A DNA stretch of 34,703 bases from a virus, in IMG/VR virus record IMGVR_UViG_3300030451_002755, positions 1 to 34,703 of that record, one strand, 5' to 3'. Positions 1-9,122 of the stretch are shown piece after piece (positions within the stretch are counted from its first letter, which is position 1; each line of letters opens with the position of its first letter). A model generated the notes under the pieces. That model did no database searches. It saw nothing but the letters and a program-made list of their open reading frames with translations, and was not told the origin of the DNA. The position numbers and the translations under genes were made by a program.

Positions 1-89
1 AGCATCAAAGCTTACGCTGACTCCAAGGTAGATGGCACAGGGGCTGGATCGTTTACTACGCTGGCAGCTTCTGGCGATGTTACGTTTGA
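1..89. repeat. Left copy of 89-bp terminal identity (circular-contig overlap)
   Basis: These 89 bases are identical to the last 89 bases of the window. They lie inside a tail-fibre reading frame that stays open across the join. The simplest reading is that a circular or circularly permuted genome was cut at an arbitrary point, leaving an assembler overlap. A genuine direct terminal repeat inside a fibre gene is possible but less likely. Confidence 0.93.
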
Positions 90-1110
90 TACTACTACCC
101 TTAAGGTTGATTCATCTAACAACCGAGTGGGTATTTTAAACGCATCTCCCACGGTTCCATTAGATGTAAACGGTAATGCTAGAGTAGTTGGAACTTTTTT
201 CGTTGGAACAGACGACACGGACCCTAATGGGCTAGTTGATGTGTACGGTGGTGGTACAGGTCAAGACGAAGGTGGAGAAATAAAACTCCGCACTGCTGCT
301 GACTTTGATTCTACATACAACCATTACTTTATAGATGCTCATCAAGATGATTTTAGAATAGGTAGAGAAGGAAATACTGACATTGTTTTAAGTTCTGCTG
401 GTAACGTGGGCATTGGAACTGCTAGCCCAATTTATTTGCTAGATGTAAGTCCTACTAGCAATGGTGGTGAAATTGCTCGCTTTAAATCGGATACAACTAA
501 CGCAGCAGCAGATGTTTTAATTGTAGACCAAGACAATTCTAACACAAGAGCAGCACTTCAAGTTCAGGGAAACGCTGGGTCTACGGAGTGTTTGTTTGTT
601 GGTTCCAATGGTAACGTCGGCATTAATACGGTAGATCCAGACTTTCTTTTAGATATAAACGACGATGCAGCAACGGGTGCAGGAATACGAGTCACTGGTG
701 GCGGTGGTGGAGGTCCACTAGCTCAGTTTGTCAGGGATGTTAGCTCGTCGGGAAGTATAACAATAAATATAGCTGGAGGCGATCCTCAGTTTCAATTAAC
801 ATCGTCAGGTAGTGATGTATTTGCAATTGGAGTAGATGAAAATGAAAACACTTTTCAAATATGCGCTGGTAGTGCTGTCGGGTCAAACCAAGTCTTGGTT
901 GCTGGCACAAATGGGAAGGTCGGCATTGGGGAAACTGTTCCATCGGCTCCATTAACCGTAACATCCACAGCAGGTGGTGTCCTTCTGCCTCGCATGACCA
1001 CCACGCAGATGAATGCAATATCATCTCCTGCTAATGGAGAAATAATTTACAACACAACGGCGAGCAAGTTTTACGGATATGCTGGTGGAGCTTGGGTAGC
1101 TTTACACTAG
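1..1110 (+). CDS. Tail fibre protein, C-terminal part (N-terminal part at the right end of the window)
   Basis: This is the C-terminal part of a fibre that starts at 34213; the joined gene is 1512 nt (503 aa). The frame is open from base 1, and the GTG at 127 is internal, not a start. The chain carries repeated fibre motifs of the form VGIGTASPIYLLDV, GINTVDPDFLLDI and GIGETVPSAPLTV, separated by beta-rich Gly/Ser/Asn stretches. It ends in a compact tip containing LLPRMTTTQMNAI and NTTASKFYGYAGGAWVALH. Such 'GIGT.SP...LDV' units and 'YYNT...FY.Y.GGAWV' ends are typical of trimeric phage fibres and surface adhesins. Its role is probably receptor binding at the tail. It follows the tail-nozzle-like gene and precedes a collagen-like virion gene. 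The receptor cannot be inferred. Confidence 0.85.
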   Translation, partial: SIKAYADSKVDGTGAGSFTTLAASGDVTFDTTTLKVDSSNNRVGILNASPTVPLDVNGNARVVGTFFVGTDDTDPNGLVDVYGGGTGQDEGGEIKLRTAADFDSTYNHYFIDAHQDDFRIGREGNTDIVLSSAGNVGIGTASPIYLLDVSPTSNGGEIARFKSDTTNAAADVLIVDQDNSNTRAALQVQGNAGSTECLFVGSNGNVGINTVDPDFLLDINDDAATGAGIRVTGGGGGGPLAQFVRDVSSSGSITINIAGGDPQFQLTSSGSDVFAIGVDENENTFQICAGSAVGSNQVLVAGTNGKVGIGETVPSAPLTVTSTAGGVLLPRMTTTQMNAISSPANGEIIYNTTASKFYGYAGGAWVALH

Positions 1111-1122
1111 AAGGATAATATA

Positions 1123-2838
1123 ATGGCATATTTTGGCGAAGAAATGGACGTATATCCATACGGACTTTATGATTTTGATGATCCTTATTTAGAAGGAAAT
1201 GTTTCTATAGGGTTTGGTGGTGATTTTGACAATCCACTATTAGGGGCTGATAGAATAGCAAATCTTCAAGGTATTATAGGTCAAATTGCTAGTAGGGCTT
1301 CTGAAATGAGTGGCAATTCTGGTATGTCTATGATTGGAAGACAAGGACGTGATATTGGTGATTTTGCAGGAGGAATATTAGATCCTGACATAAGTGATTC
1401 ATCTTCAGGTTCAAGAGGGGCTTATGATCCTAGTCTTACAAGCGATACAGCTACAAGTCCAGAAGGCATGAGTCCACAACCTCAAACTCCTGCAAGTAGC
1501 TCTTCTCAAGATGGTTCACAAAATAATAATATAAACGAAGGTGCTGATATTTTTGGCGATGATTTAGAGGCTATTGATATGGAAGGAATTTATGGTGGAG
1601 GAACAGGAGACAGTCCCTATGACAGAATGGGTCAAGGCGGTGGTCTTTTAAATCAAATTGTACGGGGTGGACTTACCCTTGGACAAATTTTAGATTCTTT
1701 AAGCAACCAAGAAGGTCCACAAGGAGAGCAGGGTTTACAAGGAATTCAAGGTATTCAAGGAGAACGTGGAGAGCGTGGTGAACGTGGCCTTCAAGGCTTA
1801 CAGGGAATTCAAGGCTTACAGGGAATTCAAGGAGAAAGAGGGCTTCAGGGGCTGCAAGGCATTCAAGGTGAGCGTGGTGAAAGAGGACTCAGGGGAGAAA
1901 TGGGTTTCCGAGGCGAGCAAGGAATCCAAGGAGAACGAGGTTTGCAAGGAATCCAAGGAATCCAAGGAGTACAAGGAGTACAAGGAATTGCTGGTGAACG
2001 TGGTGAAGCAGGCGCTACTGGAGCTACTGGTGCTACTGGCGAACGTGGAGAAAGAGGAGAAAGAGGAGAGCGTGGTGAAAGAGGTGAAAGAGGAGCTACT
2101 GGAACATTTGATGTTTCAAACTTAGAAGCTCTTATGCCTTACCTTACTCCTGGTGAAATTGAGACTTTCCAAGCAGCACAAGTTCCAAAGATATTACCTT
2201 CTGCAATAGGATCTGCTGATGAGGTTCAAGAATTTGCTGAAGAGATGGCTCGTATAGACAAGGAGATTGTCCCAACGCAAGCGGAGGCAGCTCTTGATCT
2301 TTACAGCACAATTACTAGTGGAGTACGTGAAGCACAAAGCCCATTGATGAAATCACTTGCTCGCAGGGCTGAGATGCAAGGAGTGGAAGCTGAAAGGCTA
2401 ATGGGTCCGTTATCTTTCCTTGAGGCTCGCGATGCTACTCAAGCTGGTTATGGTCAGGCTGCTGCACTTGGTAGAGCAATAGATCCTGGACTTCGTGAAC
2501 AGCAAGCAGGACGTTTGCGTGAAGAGCAAAAGAACGTAAACTTGCAGCTTGCAAGCAATCTTCTTGGTCAGCAAAGAGCTACTGCTGGATTGATGTCAGA
2601 TATTGAAACTGGCATTTATGGCAGAATGGCTCCTGAGATTGGAGTAGATCCTGGTCAAGTTATTGGAATTGCTGGAACTGATATTCAGAATCTCCTTGGC
2701 GCTCAGATTGCAGCTCAAGCAGCTCAAGCAGAACGAGAAAGTGGAAGAAGAGCGCAGCAGTCTAAAATGCTTGAGATAGGAACTAGTTTAATTCCTAAGT
2801 TTACTATTCCTGGAACTGGCATTACTATTGGAGGATAA
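1123..2838 (+). CDS. Collagen-like virion protein with helical C-terminal domain
   Basis: The protein has 571 aa in three parts. Residues 1-197 are acidic and low-complexity (Gly/Ser/Asp-rich). About residues 198-326 form roughly 43 uninterrupted Gly-X-Y triplets, mostly GIQ, GLQ and GER with a GATGATGATG patch near the end, so a collagen-type triple-helical stalk. Residues 327-571 are Ala/Gln-rich and helical, including QNLLGAQIAAQAAQAERESG, a style seen in internal virion proteins of podoviruses. The strong ribosome site AAGGAT sits 8 nt before ATG. It lies between the fibre and two large candidate ejection proteins, which supports a structural role: either a fibre-like rod or an internal protein with a trimeric collagen segment. 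Prolines are almost absent from the triplets, as usual in bacterial and phage collagens. Confidence 0.75.
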   Translation: MAYFGEEMDVYPYGLYDFDDPYLEGNVSIGFGGDFDNPLLGADRIANLQGIIGQIASRASEMSGNSGMSMIGRQGRDIGDFAGGILDPDISDSSSGSRGAYDPSLTSDTATSPEGMSPQPQTPASSSSQDGSQNNNINEGADIFGDDLEAIDMEGIYGGGTGDSPYDRMGQGGGLLNQIVRGGLTLGQILDSLSNQEGPQGEQGLQGIQGIQGERGERGERGLQGLQGIQGLQGIQGERGLQGLQGIQGERGERGLRGEMGFRGEQGIQGERGLQGIQGIQGVQGVQGIAGERGEAGATGATGATGERGERGERGERGERGERGATGTFDVSNLEALMPYLTPGEIETFQAAQVPKILPSAIGSADEVQEFAEEMARIDKEIVPTQAEAALDLYSTITSGVREAQSPLMKSLARRAEMQGVEAERLMGPLSFLEARDATQAGYGQAAALGRAIDPGLREQQAGRLREEQKNVNLQLASNLLGQQRATAGLMSDIETGIYGRMAPEIGVDPGQVIGIAGTDIQNLLGAQIAAQAAQAERESGRRAQQSKMLEIGTSLIPKFTIPGTGITIGG

Positions 2839-2843
2839 TTACT

Positions 2844-4043
2844 ATGGCACTTAAATCATCATCACCCATAAATCTTGCTGCACTTCGCCAAGATTACTCT
2901 ATGCTTCCTCGTATAGCTGCTGTTAAGGCACAGGCTGACCAGCAAATAATTGGTGCTATACAATCAGGTCTTGAAAAGCGTAAGGAAAGAATTGAAAAAA
3001 AGGAAAAGAACGATCTTAACATTAAGCTTTTAGATCAAATAATTAAAAAGGACAAAAGAAATAAAATTGTTCCTCCTGATGTTACAGCCGAAGAATTAGC
3101 TAAATATGTTCCTCTTGAAGAAACTATAAAGTACAGCCAAGCTATAGGTACTATTAATCAGGGGTTAAGACAACAAAGGCGATTAAGAAAAGCTGCTGAA
3201 GGATTAATATCAAATATTCCAGGAATAGACGAAGCTACTAAAAGAAGATTAGCAAGGGCTAATCCAGAGGCAGCTATTAAACTTGGCATTGAAGCACAAC
3301 AGGGTAAAGATCTAAATTATGAATTAAAACAAATTGGCGATAAGCTATACAGGGTTAATATTGATACTAACGAAGCAACTCCTGTAACTGAAAGAGTAAC
3401 TACTCCTGGATCTTCTCAAGGTGTTGATTTGGGAGGTAGACCAGTTTCTCAAATAGATCCTGCAACTGGAAAACCAGTAACTTCTGCACCTACCACTAAA
3501 GATGCACCATTAATTGTCCCTCCAAGCCCAGCAGATATTAAAGCAAAAAGAGAATTGCAGACTAAAGATATTCTTAATCTTTATAGATCTCAAGCTCGTA
3601 CTGGCCCAGTAGATATTGCAGGTATAGCTAAACAATTAAAGATTAGTGAACCTGTTGTTAGGGGAATTATAGAAGAAAATCTTACTAAGATTAGAAGTGA
3701 AGCTTTTTCAAAATTGCAGGAAATGGAAAAATCTTTTCCTGGAATTACTGAATATGTTGGCAAGTTAGCAAGCATAGACCCATCTAAAGGACAACCTCAA
3801 GGCTCTGGATTTTTAGGGCTAACAGGCAAAGAGTACGAAGCTAGTGATTTTGGTGATGTTGAAGCTATTGAAAAATTTAATGTTTTTCTTCGAGCTAATC
3901 CAGAAATACTTAGAATTTATGGAGTTCCCGAAAGCACTATTGCTGATATTATGAGGTTAGAATCTCAGTTAACTAATGAGCTTTCAACAAAGACTAGATA
4001 CAGTGTTCAGGAAATTCCTGATATTATAAGGCTAGGATATTGA
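2844..4043 (+). CDS. Probable internal virion (DNA-ejection) protein, 399 aa
   Basis: A 399-aa mostly helical, charged protein, not assigned to a named family. Residues 1-70 hold a long amphipathic, Lys/Glu-rich helix (GLEKRKERIEKKEKND), a coiled-coil candidate. A Pro/Ser/Thr-rich linker follows at about 180-230 and a second helical region after that. An excellent ribosome site (GGAGGATAATTACT before ATG) overlaps the end of the collagen-like gene. The neighbours are the collagen-like virion gene and the 1192-aa internal protein, the position of gp14/gp15-type core proteins in T7-like maps. The role is inferred from position and composition only. Confidence 0.55.
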   Translation: MALKSSSPINLAALRQDYSMLPRIAAVKAQADQQIIGAIQSGLEKRKERIEKKEKNDLNIKLLDQIIKKDKRNKIVPPDVTAEELAKYVPLEETIKYSQAIGTINQGLRQQRRLRKAAEGLISNIPGIDEATKRRLARANPEAAIKLGIEAQQGKDLNYELKQIGDKLYRVNIDTNEATPVTERVTTPGSSQGVDLGGRPVSQIDPATGKPVTSAPTTKDAPLIVPPSPADIKAKRELQTKDILNLYRSQARTGPVDIAGIAKQLKISEPVVRGIIEENLTKIRSEAFSKLQEMEKSFPGITEYVGKLASIDPSKGQPQGSGFLGLTGKEYEASDFGDVEAIEKFNVFLRANPEILRIYGVPESTIADIMRLESQLTNELSTKTRYSVQEIPDIIRLGY

Positions 4044-4070
4044 CATAAGGAACTAGTTTTAAATCTTAGT

Positions 4071-7000
4071 ATGTTTGTATATACCCTTAGATCCAGAGAT
4101 GGTCAGGTAAGAAGAGTAACAACTGAAAAGAAACTTACCACCGAGGAACTGGAAGAGTTGGATTATAGGCTCTTTGAAGATATTTCCATGACTCCTGGAG
4201 ATATTGTTCGTGGTGCTAAAGCTAATGTTAGTGATCTTTTCTTTTCTGCTGGTGAACTGCTTACAGATTTTTCAGCAGGTGCTGCTGAGAAAGAACAAGC
4301 ATTAACTTACGTTACTCCTGGAGCTAGGCAAGTAATTGCTGAACTTGAACCTGAATATAAAACTGCATCTAGTTTAGCTGAATTTGAAAGACAATCTGAG
4401 TTAAGGGAAATTTCTAATTCAATTAGAGAAGCTAGGATAGAAGCTAGGGAAGAAATAACTGCACCTACTCCGTTAAGAGTTCAAGAAAGTTTTGGTTATC
4501 AAGCTGCTGATGCTATTACTCAATTAGGATCTCAATTAGCTTTAGCGGGTGCTGGAACTTTAGTTGCTGGACCAGCAGGTGCTGCTGCTTCTTTAGCTGG
4601 TGGAATTATTCCATTAGGATATACTATTGGTAAAGATGATTACTACAGGTCTATTGGGAAAACTCCTTCAACAGCTACTGTTGAAGAGCAACAGACTGCT
4701 GAATCTGTAGGGACTATTAATGCTATAAATACTTACGCTCTTAACACTGTTGGTATTAGAGGAATCCAAAGGGCATTTCTTAAGAACAAAAAAATAAACA
4801 AAAAGTTTTTTAAGTTAGCCGAGGAGGGTAAGCTTACTAAAGATTCTATTAAAGATATTACTAAAGATATAGGGAAAGCTGCACTTGGTGAAGGTTTTAC
4901 TGAAGCTGCTGATGAAGCTAGTTTAAATATTCTTGCTAATAGTTTATTTGGCTACGATCCTGAAAGAGAAACCTTAGAGGGGACTGGTAAAGCACTTGCC
5001 CTTGGTGCTATTGGTGGTGGTGCTTTTGGTACTGTAGCTTCCACTGGAAGAATAGGAAGGCAACTTCCTGCTATTCCTCTTAAGTCTATTAGCAATGCAA
5101 CTAAAGCAGTATCTGGTGTTAGTAAATCTTTAGCTGAAGGAACTTTAAAGGCTAGGGACATGGTAAGGAACGCTCCTTTGACTGCTAATATTCTTGATGG
5201 CCTCATGAAACGGGGCATAGATGTTAGCAAAGTTACTGAGACTATATCTAAGAAAGTTGTTCCCGTTACTAAAGATTCTATTGAATCATTAAAGAACCAC
5301 GAAATATTTAAAAAGGTTAAGTCAGTTTTTGATGACGTAGCTAGACCAATAGAGTCAAAGATTTCTTCTATAAATGAAAACATAGGAAGAATACTCAAGA
5401 CTTACAGCTACGATGAAATCAAAAGAAAAAATGATTTTGCTAAAAGGGTAAATCCTTTCCTTGAAAAGCTAAGAGTAATTCAAAAAGAAAACCCAGAGGA
5501 TTACAAACTAATTAAAGAGGGTTGGCATAAGTCTAATAACTCAGAAGCTCTTGCTCCTTTAATGGAGAAGTACAATCTTACTCAAGAGTTTCAAGCATTT
5601 AGACAAGCCTTAAATTCTATACTTATAGAAGCTAGGGCTGAAGGAGTTCGAGTTGGTGAGATAGAAGATTACTTGCCTAGATTTGTAACTAACTACGAAG
5701 GATTGATTAAGTCATTAGGCATTAAGACTGATGAGAACTTAATGGAAATATTCCTGGAACGCAGGAAGAACCCAGAAGAGGAAGTTTCTTTAGATGAAGC
5801 TGCTGAGTTTTTAGAGAAGTACATCCTAGAGCAGCTTAAAAATTCAGGCAAAGATAGGTACAAGGGGATTGGAACTAATCCTCAGAAGAACAGGATTATA
5901 GATAATGTTTCTACTGACAATGTACAGTACTACGCTGATCCGATTGAAGCAACTATTGCTTACGTAAACAGGCTTGCTACTTCAGTAACCGACAAGCAGT
6001 TTTTGCGTGGGTCTAAGGAACTAGATCGTAATGAATTCAGGAACATAGAAGATAGCGATATTCTTGAGCAAGAGTTCGCAAACGCTTCATCAATAATTGT
6101 TCGTAGTGTTTACGACGAAAATCTTGATCGTAGACTGTCTCCTACTGTTACTCCAGATAGGGATGTTGACACTAGGATGCGAGGCAAGGTTTCTCAGAAT
6201 GGTCTTCCTTTAGTTATGGAAGTTCCGTTTAATATTAATGGTGTCCCTATTAGATTTGAATCTAATGTAGATAAAGCCTTGTACGTTTTAAATAAGATTA
6301 AAACGGCTCAAGAAGATCCTAGCTTAAGATTGTACCTTAGAAGACAGCTTGATTTAAAAGAAACTAGAACAGATAACAAAAAGTTAGTAGCTAAGGGGAA
6401 AGAGATTGCTGCTGCTGTTAATAAAGCAAACAAAGAATTTAAGAAAAGGGCTAAAGAAGATCCTTCAATATCACCTAAAACTTTAGCTCGTGGTAAACTT
6501 ATTCAAGGTTTAGTAGATGAGGTTGCAGAGAAAAGACTAGATGCTGAAGGAACTAAAGAGATACTTAGAATTCTTAGAGGTGCTTTAGTAAAGACTGGCA
6601 AGTACAGCGAAGATGCTGGCGTAGCTTTTGGTAAGAAAGACTTTGCTGACTATTCTAGGGGATTAAAAAGTTTCACAACTCTAGCATTCCTTAGCTCTCC
6701 ACTTAGTACAGTTACCCAGCTTGGTGACTTTGCTTACAACTTGTTTGAGAATAAACAAGGTGCGTTCCAAGGTGACAAGGATGTACAGTTTGACCTAAGC
6801 GACATTAACATGGCGACTAAGGCTACTGGCTTTGAATTTAATTCAGATGGAACTATTCCTGGTAAGCTACAGAAGTCTATAGACTTTATGTTTAATGCTA
6901 TTGGCTTTCGCCAGCTTGATGAAAGCTTAAAGGCTAAGTTCCTTAACAGCACGTACAATCGCCTTAAGAAGCAGCTAGGTAGTGACACATCTAAAAGTTC

Positions 7001-7649
7001 TGCTAAGGTCTTTGACGAGATCTCAAGGCTAATGGGGCCAGAAAGAGCACAGCAGGTAGTAGATGATATACGTGCTGGTAAGAAGTCAGACATTGTAGCC
7101 GAGTTTTTGTTTTATAAGCTGTCTAACATTGCTCCCATTACTAAGTTCGATATGCCGTACTGGTATCTTAAGAATCCTAATGTAAGATTCCTGTACGCAC
7201 TGAAGAGCTACACGATCAAGCAACTCGATTACGCTAGGCGTAACGTGTTCAAGAAGATATTCTCTGGCAACGAAGACGAGATGCAGGAAGGGTTACAAAA
7301 TCTTTTCCAGATGCTTACGGCTTTGATGATTGCTAATGCTCCTGTTGAATTTATACACGCCTTCTTGCGTAAGGGAAGTCTCCCAGAAATGTCCGATCTT
7401 ACTACTGAGAACCTGTGGAGATTGCTAGGTCTGAACTCTTACACTGGCATGATAGCCAAGAGAGATGGCGTAGGTTCAGCAGCTATGGGTATGGTTACTC
7501 CTCCACTAGTTAGCTTTGGAGATGCCGTATCTAAGGATGTTTTTAACTTTGCTCCTCCTGTGCTTTCTCCTGAGTCAAAGTCAGTAAGGTACATTCCTAT
7601 CGTTGGCAGGACTATCTACGACTGGCAGGACGCATTCAAGGAAGAATAA
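4071..7649 (+). CDS. Large internal virion / DNA-ejection protein, 1192 aa
   Basis: The longest gene of the genome. The protein has two Gly/Ala-rich hydrophobic segments, about residues 145-185 (core GAGTLVAGPAGAAASLAGG) and 306-323 (ALALGAIGGGAFGTVAS). Long helical, charged regions follow and the C-terminal third is rich in aromatic residues. This architecture, its size and its place as the last gene of the late arm match the large internal core or ejection proteins of short-tailed phages (gp16-like), which enter the cell envelope with the DNA. I see no lysozyme or transglycosylase motif in it, unlike T7 gp16. The start lacks a well-spaced Shine-Dalgarno; AAGGA lies about 19 nt upstream. The gene ends at the terminator shared with the convergent early arm. 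Confidence 0.6.
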   Translation: MFVYTLRSRDGQVRRVTTEKKLTTEELEELDYRLFEDISMTPGDIVRGAKANVSDLFFSAGELLTDFSAGAAEKEQALTYVTPGARQVIAELEPEYKTASSLAEFERQSELREISNSIREARIEAREEITAPTPLRVQESFGYQAADAITQLGSQLALAGAGTLVAGPAGAAASLAGGIIPLGYTIGKDDYYRSIGKTPSTATVEEQQTAESVGTINAINTYALNTVGIRGIQRAFLKNKKINKKFFKLAEEGKLTKDSIKDITKDIGKAALGEGFTEAADEASLNILANSLFGYDPERETLEGTGKALALGAIGGGAFGTVASTGRIGRQLPAIPLKSISNATKAVSGVSKSLAEGTLKARDMVRNAPLTANILDGLMKRGIDVSKVTETISKKVVPVTKDSIESLKNHEIFKKVKSVFDDVARPIESKISSINENIGRILKTYSYDEIKRKNDFAKRVNPFLEKLRVIQKENPEDYKLIKEGWHKSNNSEALAPLMEKYNLTQEFQAFRQALNSILIEARAEGVRVGEIEDYLPRFVTNYEGLIKSLGIKTDENLMEIFLERRKNPEEEVSLDEAAEFLEKYILEQLKNSGKDRYKGIGTNPQKNRIIDNVSTDNVQYYADPIEATIAYVNRLATSVTDKQFLRGSKELDRNEFRNIEDSDILEQEFANASSIIVRSVYDENLDRRLSPTVTPDRDVDTRMRGKVSQNGLPLVMEVPFNINGVPIRFESNVDKALYVLNKIKTAQEDPSLRLYLRRQLDLKETRTDNKKLVAKGKEIAAAVNKANKEFKKRAKEDPSISPKTLARGKLIQGLVDEVAEKRLDAEGTKEILRILRGALVKTGKYSEDAGVAFGKKDFADYSRGLKSFTTLAFLSSPLSTVTQLGDFAYNLFENKQGAFQGDKDVQFDLSDINMATKATGFEFNSDGTIPGKLQKSIDFMFNAIGFRQLDESLKAKFLNSTYNRLKKQLGSDTSKSSAKVFDEISRLMGPERAQQVVDDIRAGKKSDIVAEFLFYKLSNIAPITKFDMPYWYLKNPNVRFLYALKSYTIKQLDYARRNVFKKIFSGNEDEMQEGLQNLFQMLTALMIANAPVEFIHAFLRKGSLPEMSDLTTENLWRLLGLNSYTGMIAKRDGVGSAAMGMVTPPLVSFGDAVSKDVFNFAPPVLSPESKSVRYIPIVGRTIYDWQDAFKEE

Positions 7650-7684
7650 AAAAAGGGCAGCAGGTTTTTACGCCCACTGCCCTT
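7648..7684 (-). terminator. Rho-independent terminator of the leftward arm
   Basis: An 8-bp inverted repeat, AAGGGCAG/CTGCCCTT, with a 16-nt loop, is flanked by seven A residues on the plus strand. Read leftwards this gives a GC-rich stem followed by a T7 tract, a classical intrinsic terminator for the early operon. Read rightwards there is no U-tract after the stem, so it should not stop the late arm efficiently. A second 7-bp hairpin (TCAGATC/GATCTGA, 7710-7729) lies just beyond, at the end of the early arm. Confidence 0.8.
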
Positions 7685-7714
7685 GATGGTTACCGTATGT
7701 ATCAGAGGTTCAGA

Positions 7715-7909
7715 TCACTCTGGATCTGAGGGTTCGGGAGGGATAATTTCTTCTTCTTTCTTAGACGATAAGAACGCTTCGATTCTATCTCTAAGAGATC
7801 CAACTGTGGAAAGTTCTTTGCCCTGGAATGCTCCACGCCCAGCAGCTAGGTCTATGACGTTAAGTGCTAGCGACAAGTCTTGGTAAGAAATGGTTGGTTC
7901 TTCTGACAT
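7715..7909 (-). CDS. Small hypothetical protein, 64 aa, last gene of early arm
   Basis: A 64-aa protein with no family I recognise. The middle is helical (DLSLALNVIDLAAGRGAF) and the C-terminus is acidic and Pro-rich (EEEIIPPEPSDPE). It is the final leftward gene before the terminator and is separated by a short gap from the endonuclease VII-like gene. The ATG lies in the context ACTAATAATG without a clear Shine-Dalgarno. The continuous frame and operon position support it being real. Confidence 0.55.
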   Translation of the reverse strand: MSEEPTISYQDLSLALNVIDLAAGRGAFQGKELSTVGSLRDRIEAFLSSKKEEEIIPPEPSDPE

Positions 7910-7923
7910 TATTAGTAATGTAG

Positions 7924-8340
7924 CTATTTAGATTCGTTTGTCAACTCCCTGATGAGTACCCTGTACTTCTCCTTTGTCTGTGGCCTTTTGGCTCTCTTGA
8001 TCCTACGCCTGTACTCTCTGATTATCTTGTCTTTCTCTGTCTTGTGTTTAGGGTGAATAGGATTGCTGGAATAGTCCTTATTCTTGTACTCTATTAGGGA
8101 AATTAGGACATCCTCGTAAGAGGCTCCCAGAGGCCGTATAAATCGTTTGTAAGAATTCCAAACCCTCCCCTCGAAGGAATTTACTTCACGCTGTAGAACG
8201 CATCTGATGGCTCCTGAGGTATGGTCATGGTCCAAAACTGGATCTGTAATCTGCAATCCCGTAATTGGATCTTGTCCTCCTTGCTGCTCTAGGAGTTCTT
8301 CCCTTAATTTTTTGATTTCAGATTGTTTCAGTTTCTTCAT
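7924..8340 (-). CDS. Endonuclease VII-like HNH nuclease
   Basis: A 138-aa protein from the chosen ATG. It resembles the phage recombination endonuclease VII (His-Me finger) family, which in T4 cleaves branched DNA before packaging. Visible signature: DHDH at residues 37-40, the Gly-X-Ile-Arg turn (TSGAIR) and a catalytic-type Asn54 in VNSFEGRV, followed by a long basic C-terminal region (RRRIKRAKRP). The Cys pairs that normally bind structural zinc are missing: QDPITG stands where CxxC is expected. I chose ATG 8340 because the longer frame from 8367 begins further inside the upstream gene. It is most likely a debranching or junction-resolving nuclease. Confidence 0.7.
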   Translation of the reverse strand: MKKLKQSEIKKLREELLEQQGGQDPITGLQITDPVLDHDHTSGAIRCVLQREVNSFEGRVWNSYKRFIRPLGASYEDVLISLIEYKNKDYSSNPIHPKHKTEKDKIIREYRRRIKRAKRPQTKEKYRVLIRELTNESK

Positions 8341-8539
8341 CGTACTCAATAAAATCCCTATCATCAAACCACATGGTCTTCTTGTTGGGCATAATCTTAG
8401 ATACGTTTATCTTCACTAAGCCTTCCATGTAAGCCAGTGGCTCGTGCAGAGTTTCCTTCATTGTCTCAACATCTTTTTTAGATAGCCAGCAGTTAGACCC
8501 ATCCCCGATAAAACGATAATACTTTCTCCTAGCTACCAT
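8318..8539 (-). CDS. Small hypothetical protein, 73 aa
   Basis: A 73-aa protein, basic at the start (MVARRKYYRF) and acidic at the end (EYDEETETI), with no family recognised. Its 3' end overlaps the start of the endonuclease VII-like gene. Its ATG shares a base with the stop of the gene upstream (TAATG), so translation is probably coupled. It sits in a run of short overlapping early genes. Confidence 0.6.
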   Translation of the reverse strand: MVARRKYYRFIGDGSNCWLSKKDVETMKETLHEPLAYMEGLVKINVSKIMPNKKTMWFDDRDFIEYDEETETI

Positions 8540-8781
8540 TATCCCATAACCTTGTGTTCTTGCCTGTACTCTTCCCAGTCCTTTATTTCTTCAACGATCC
8601 AGTCAAGGGACTCCTTGTTAAGTACAGCTTGGTCTACTATCTCGTGTATGATGTCATCCTTAACGCCACCTAAAAGCCTAGTAAGCTTCACTGTTATTAA
8701 GTCTACCTGATCTTGGTAGTTCTGGGCCATCATAAGAAGCTCCATTGCCTCTGATACTTCACCTACTTGCAGTGTCTTCAT
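8539..8781 (-). CDS. Small hypothetical protein, 80 aa
   Basis: An 80-aa acidic, mostly helical protein (for example SEAMELLMMAQNYQDQVDL and WIVEEIKDWEEYRQE). No catalytic motif or family is recognised. The start overlaps the upstream stop by 4 nt (ATGA) and the stop overlaps the downstream start by 1 nt, indicating translational coupling in the early operon. Confidence 0.6.
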   Translation of the reverse strand: MKTLQVGEVSEAMELLMMAQNYQDQVDLITVKLTRLLGGVKDDIIHEIVDQAVLNKESLDWIVEEIKDWEEYRQEHKVMG

Positions 8782-9122
8782 AACTCGTTTACCCTTTCTT
8801 CAATAAATCTTTGCATCCAGACCTCAAGAATCCTGATCGTCTCTTCAGGGAGCAGTGAAGCCTCGGAGTACACTAGCATATCGTTCTCATCATCTATGTC
8901 TATCACCTTCTGGTAGAACATCGTGACTTGATCCATTAGTGTCTTACCTAGTTCTGTCTTGCATATCTGCCTAACTGGAAACATATGGTAACCTACTGGC
9001 ATAAGATCGCCAGTACACCCTCCTCCGATCATAGGAGCTACGCTTTCTTGCACGTACCCTGAATCAGAAGAGAGCATCTCTTTTACTTGTAATGCTAGTT
9101 CCTTGAATTCCTCTTGTATCAT
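8778..9122 (-). CDS. Hypothetical protein, 114 aa
   Basis: A 114-aa acidic protein without a recognised domain. A Gly-rich stretch (APMIGGGCTGDLMPVG) sits between two helical regions, and the C-terminus (WMQRFIEERVNEL) is probably a helix. It overlaps both neighbours by 4 nt (ATGA-type). The function is unknown; the operon suggests an early role in host takeover or DNA metabolism. Confidence 0.6.
   Translation of the reverse strand: MIQEEFKELALQVKEMLSSDSGYVQESVAPMIGGGCTGDLMPVGYHMFPVRQICKTELGKTLMDQVTMFYQKVIDIDDENDMLVYSEASLLPEETIRILEVWMQRFIEERVNEL

Noticed and set aside
1766-2125. A 119-aa frame inside the collagen-like gene (Lys/Glu-rich)
   Set aside because: It is a shadow frame created by repetition of the Gly-X-Y codons.
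4952-5398. A 148-aa antisense frame in the large internal protein gene
   Set aside because: A long open frame arises from codon bias of the sense gene; Ser/Leu-rich with no domain.
7683-7886. A plus-strand 67-aa frame at the convergent junction
   Set aside because: Antisense to the 64-aa early gene, overlaps the terminator and has no plausible ribosome site.
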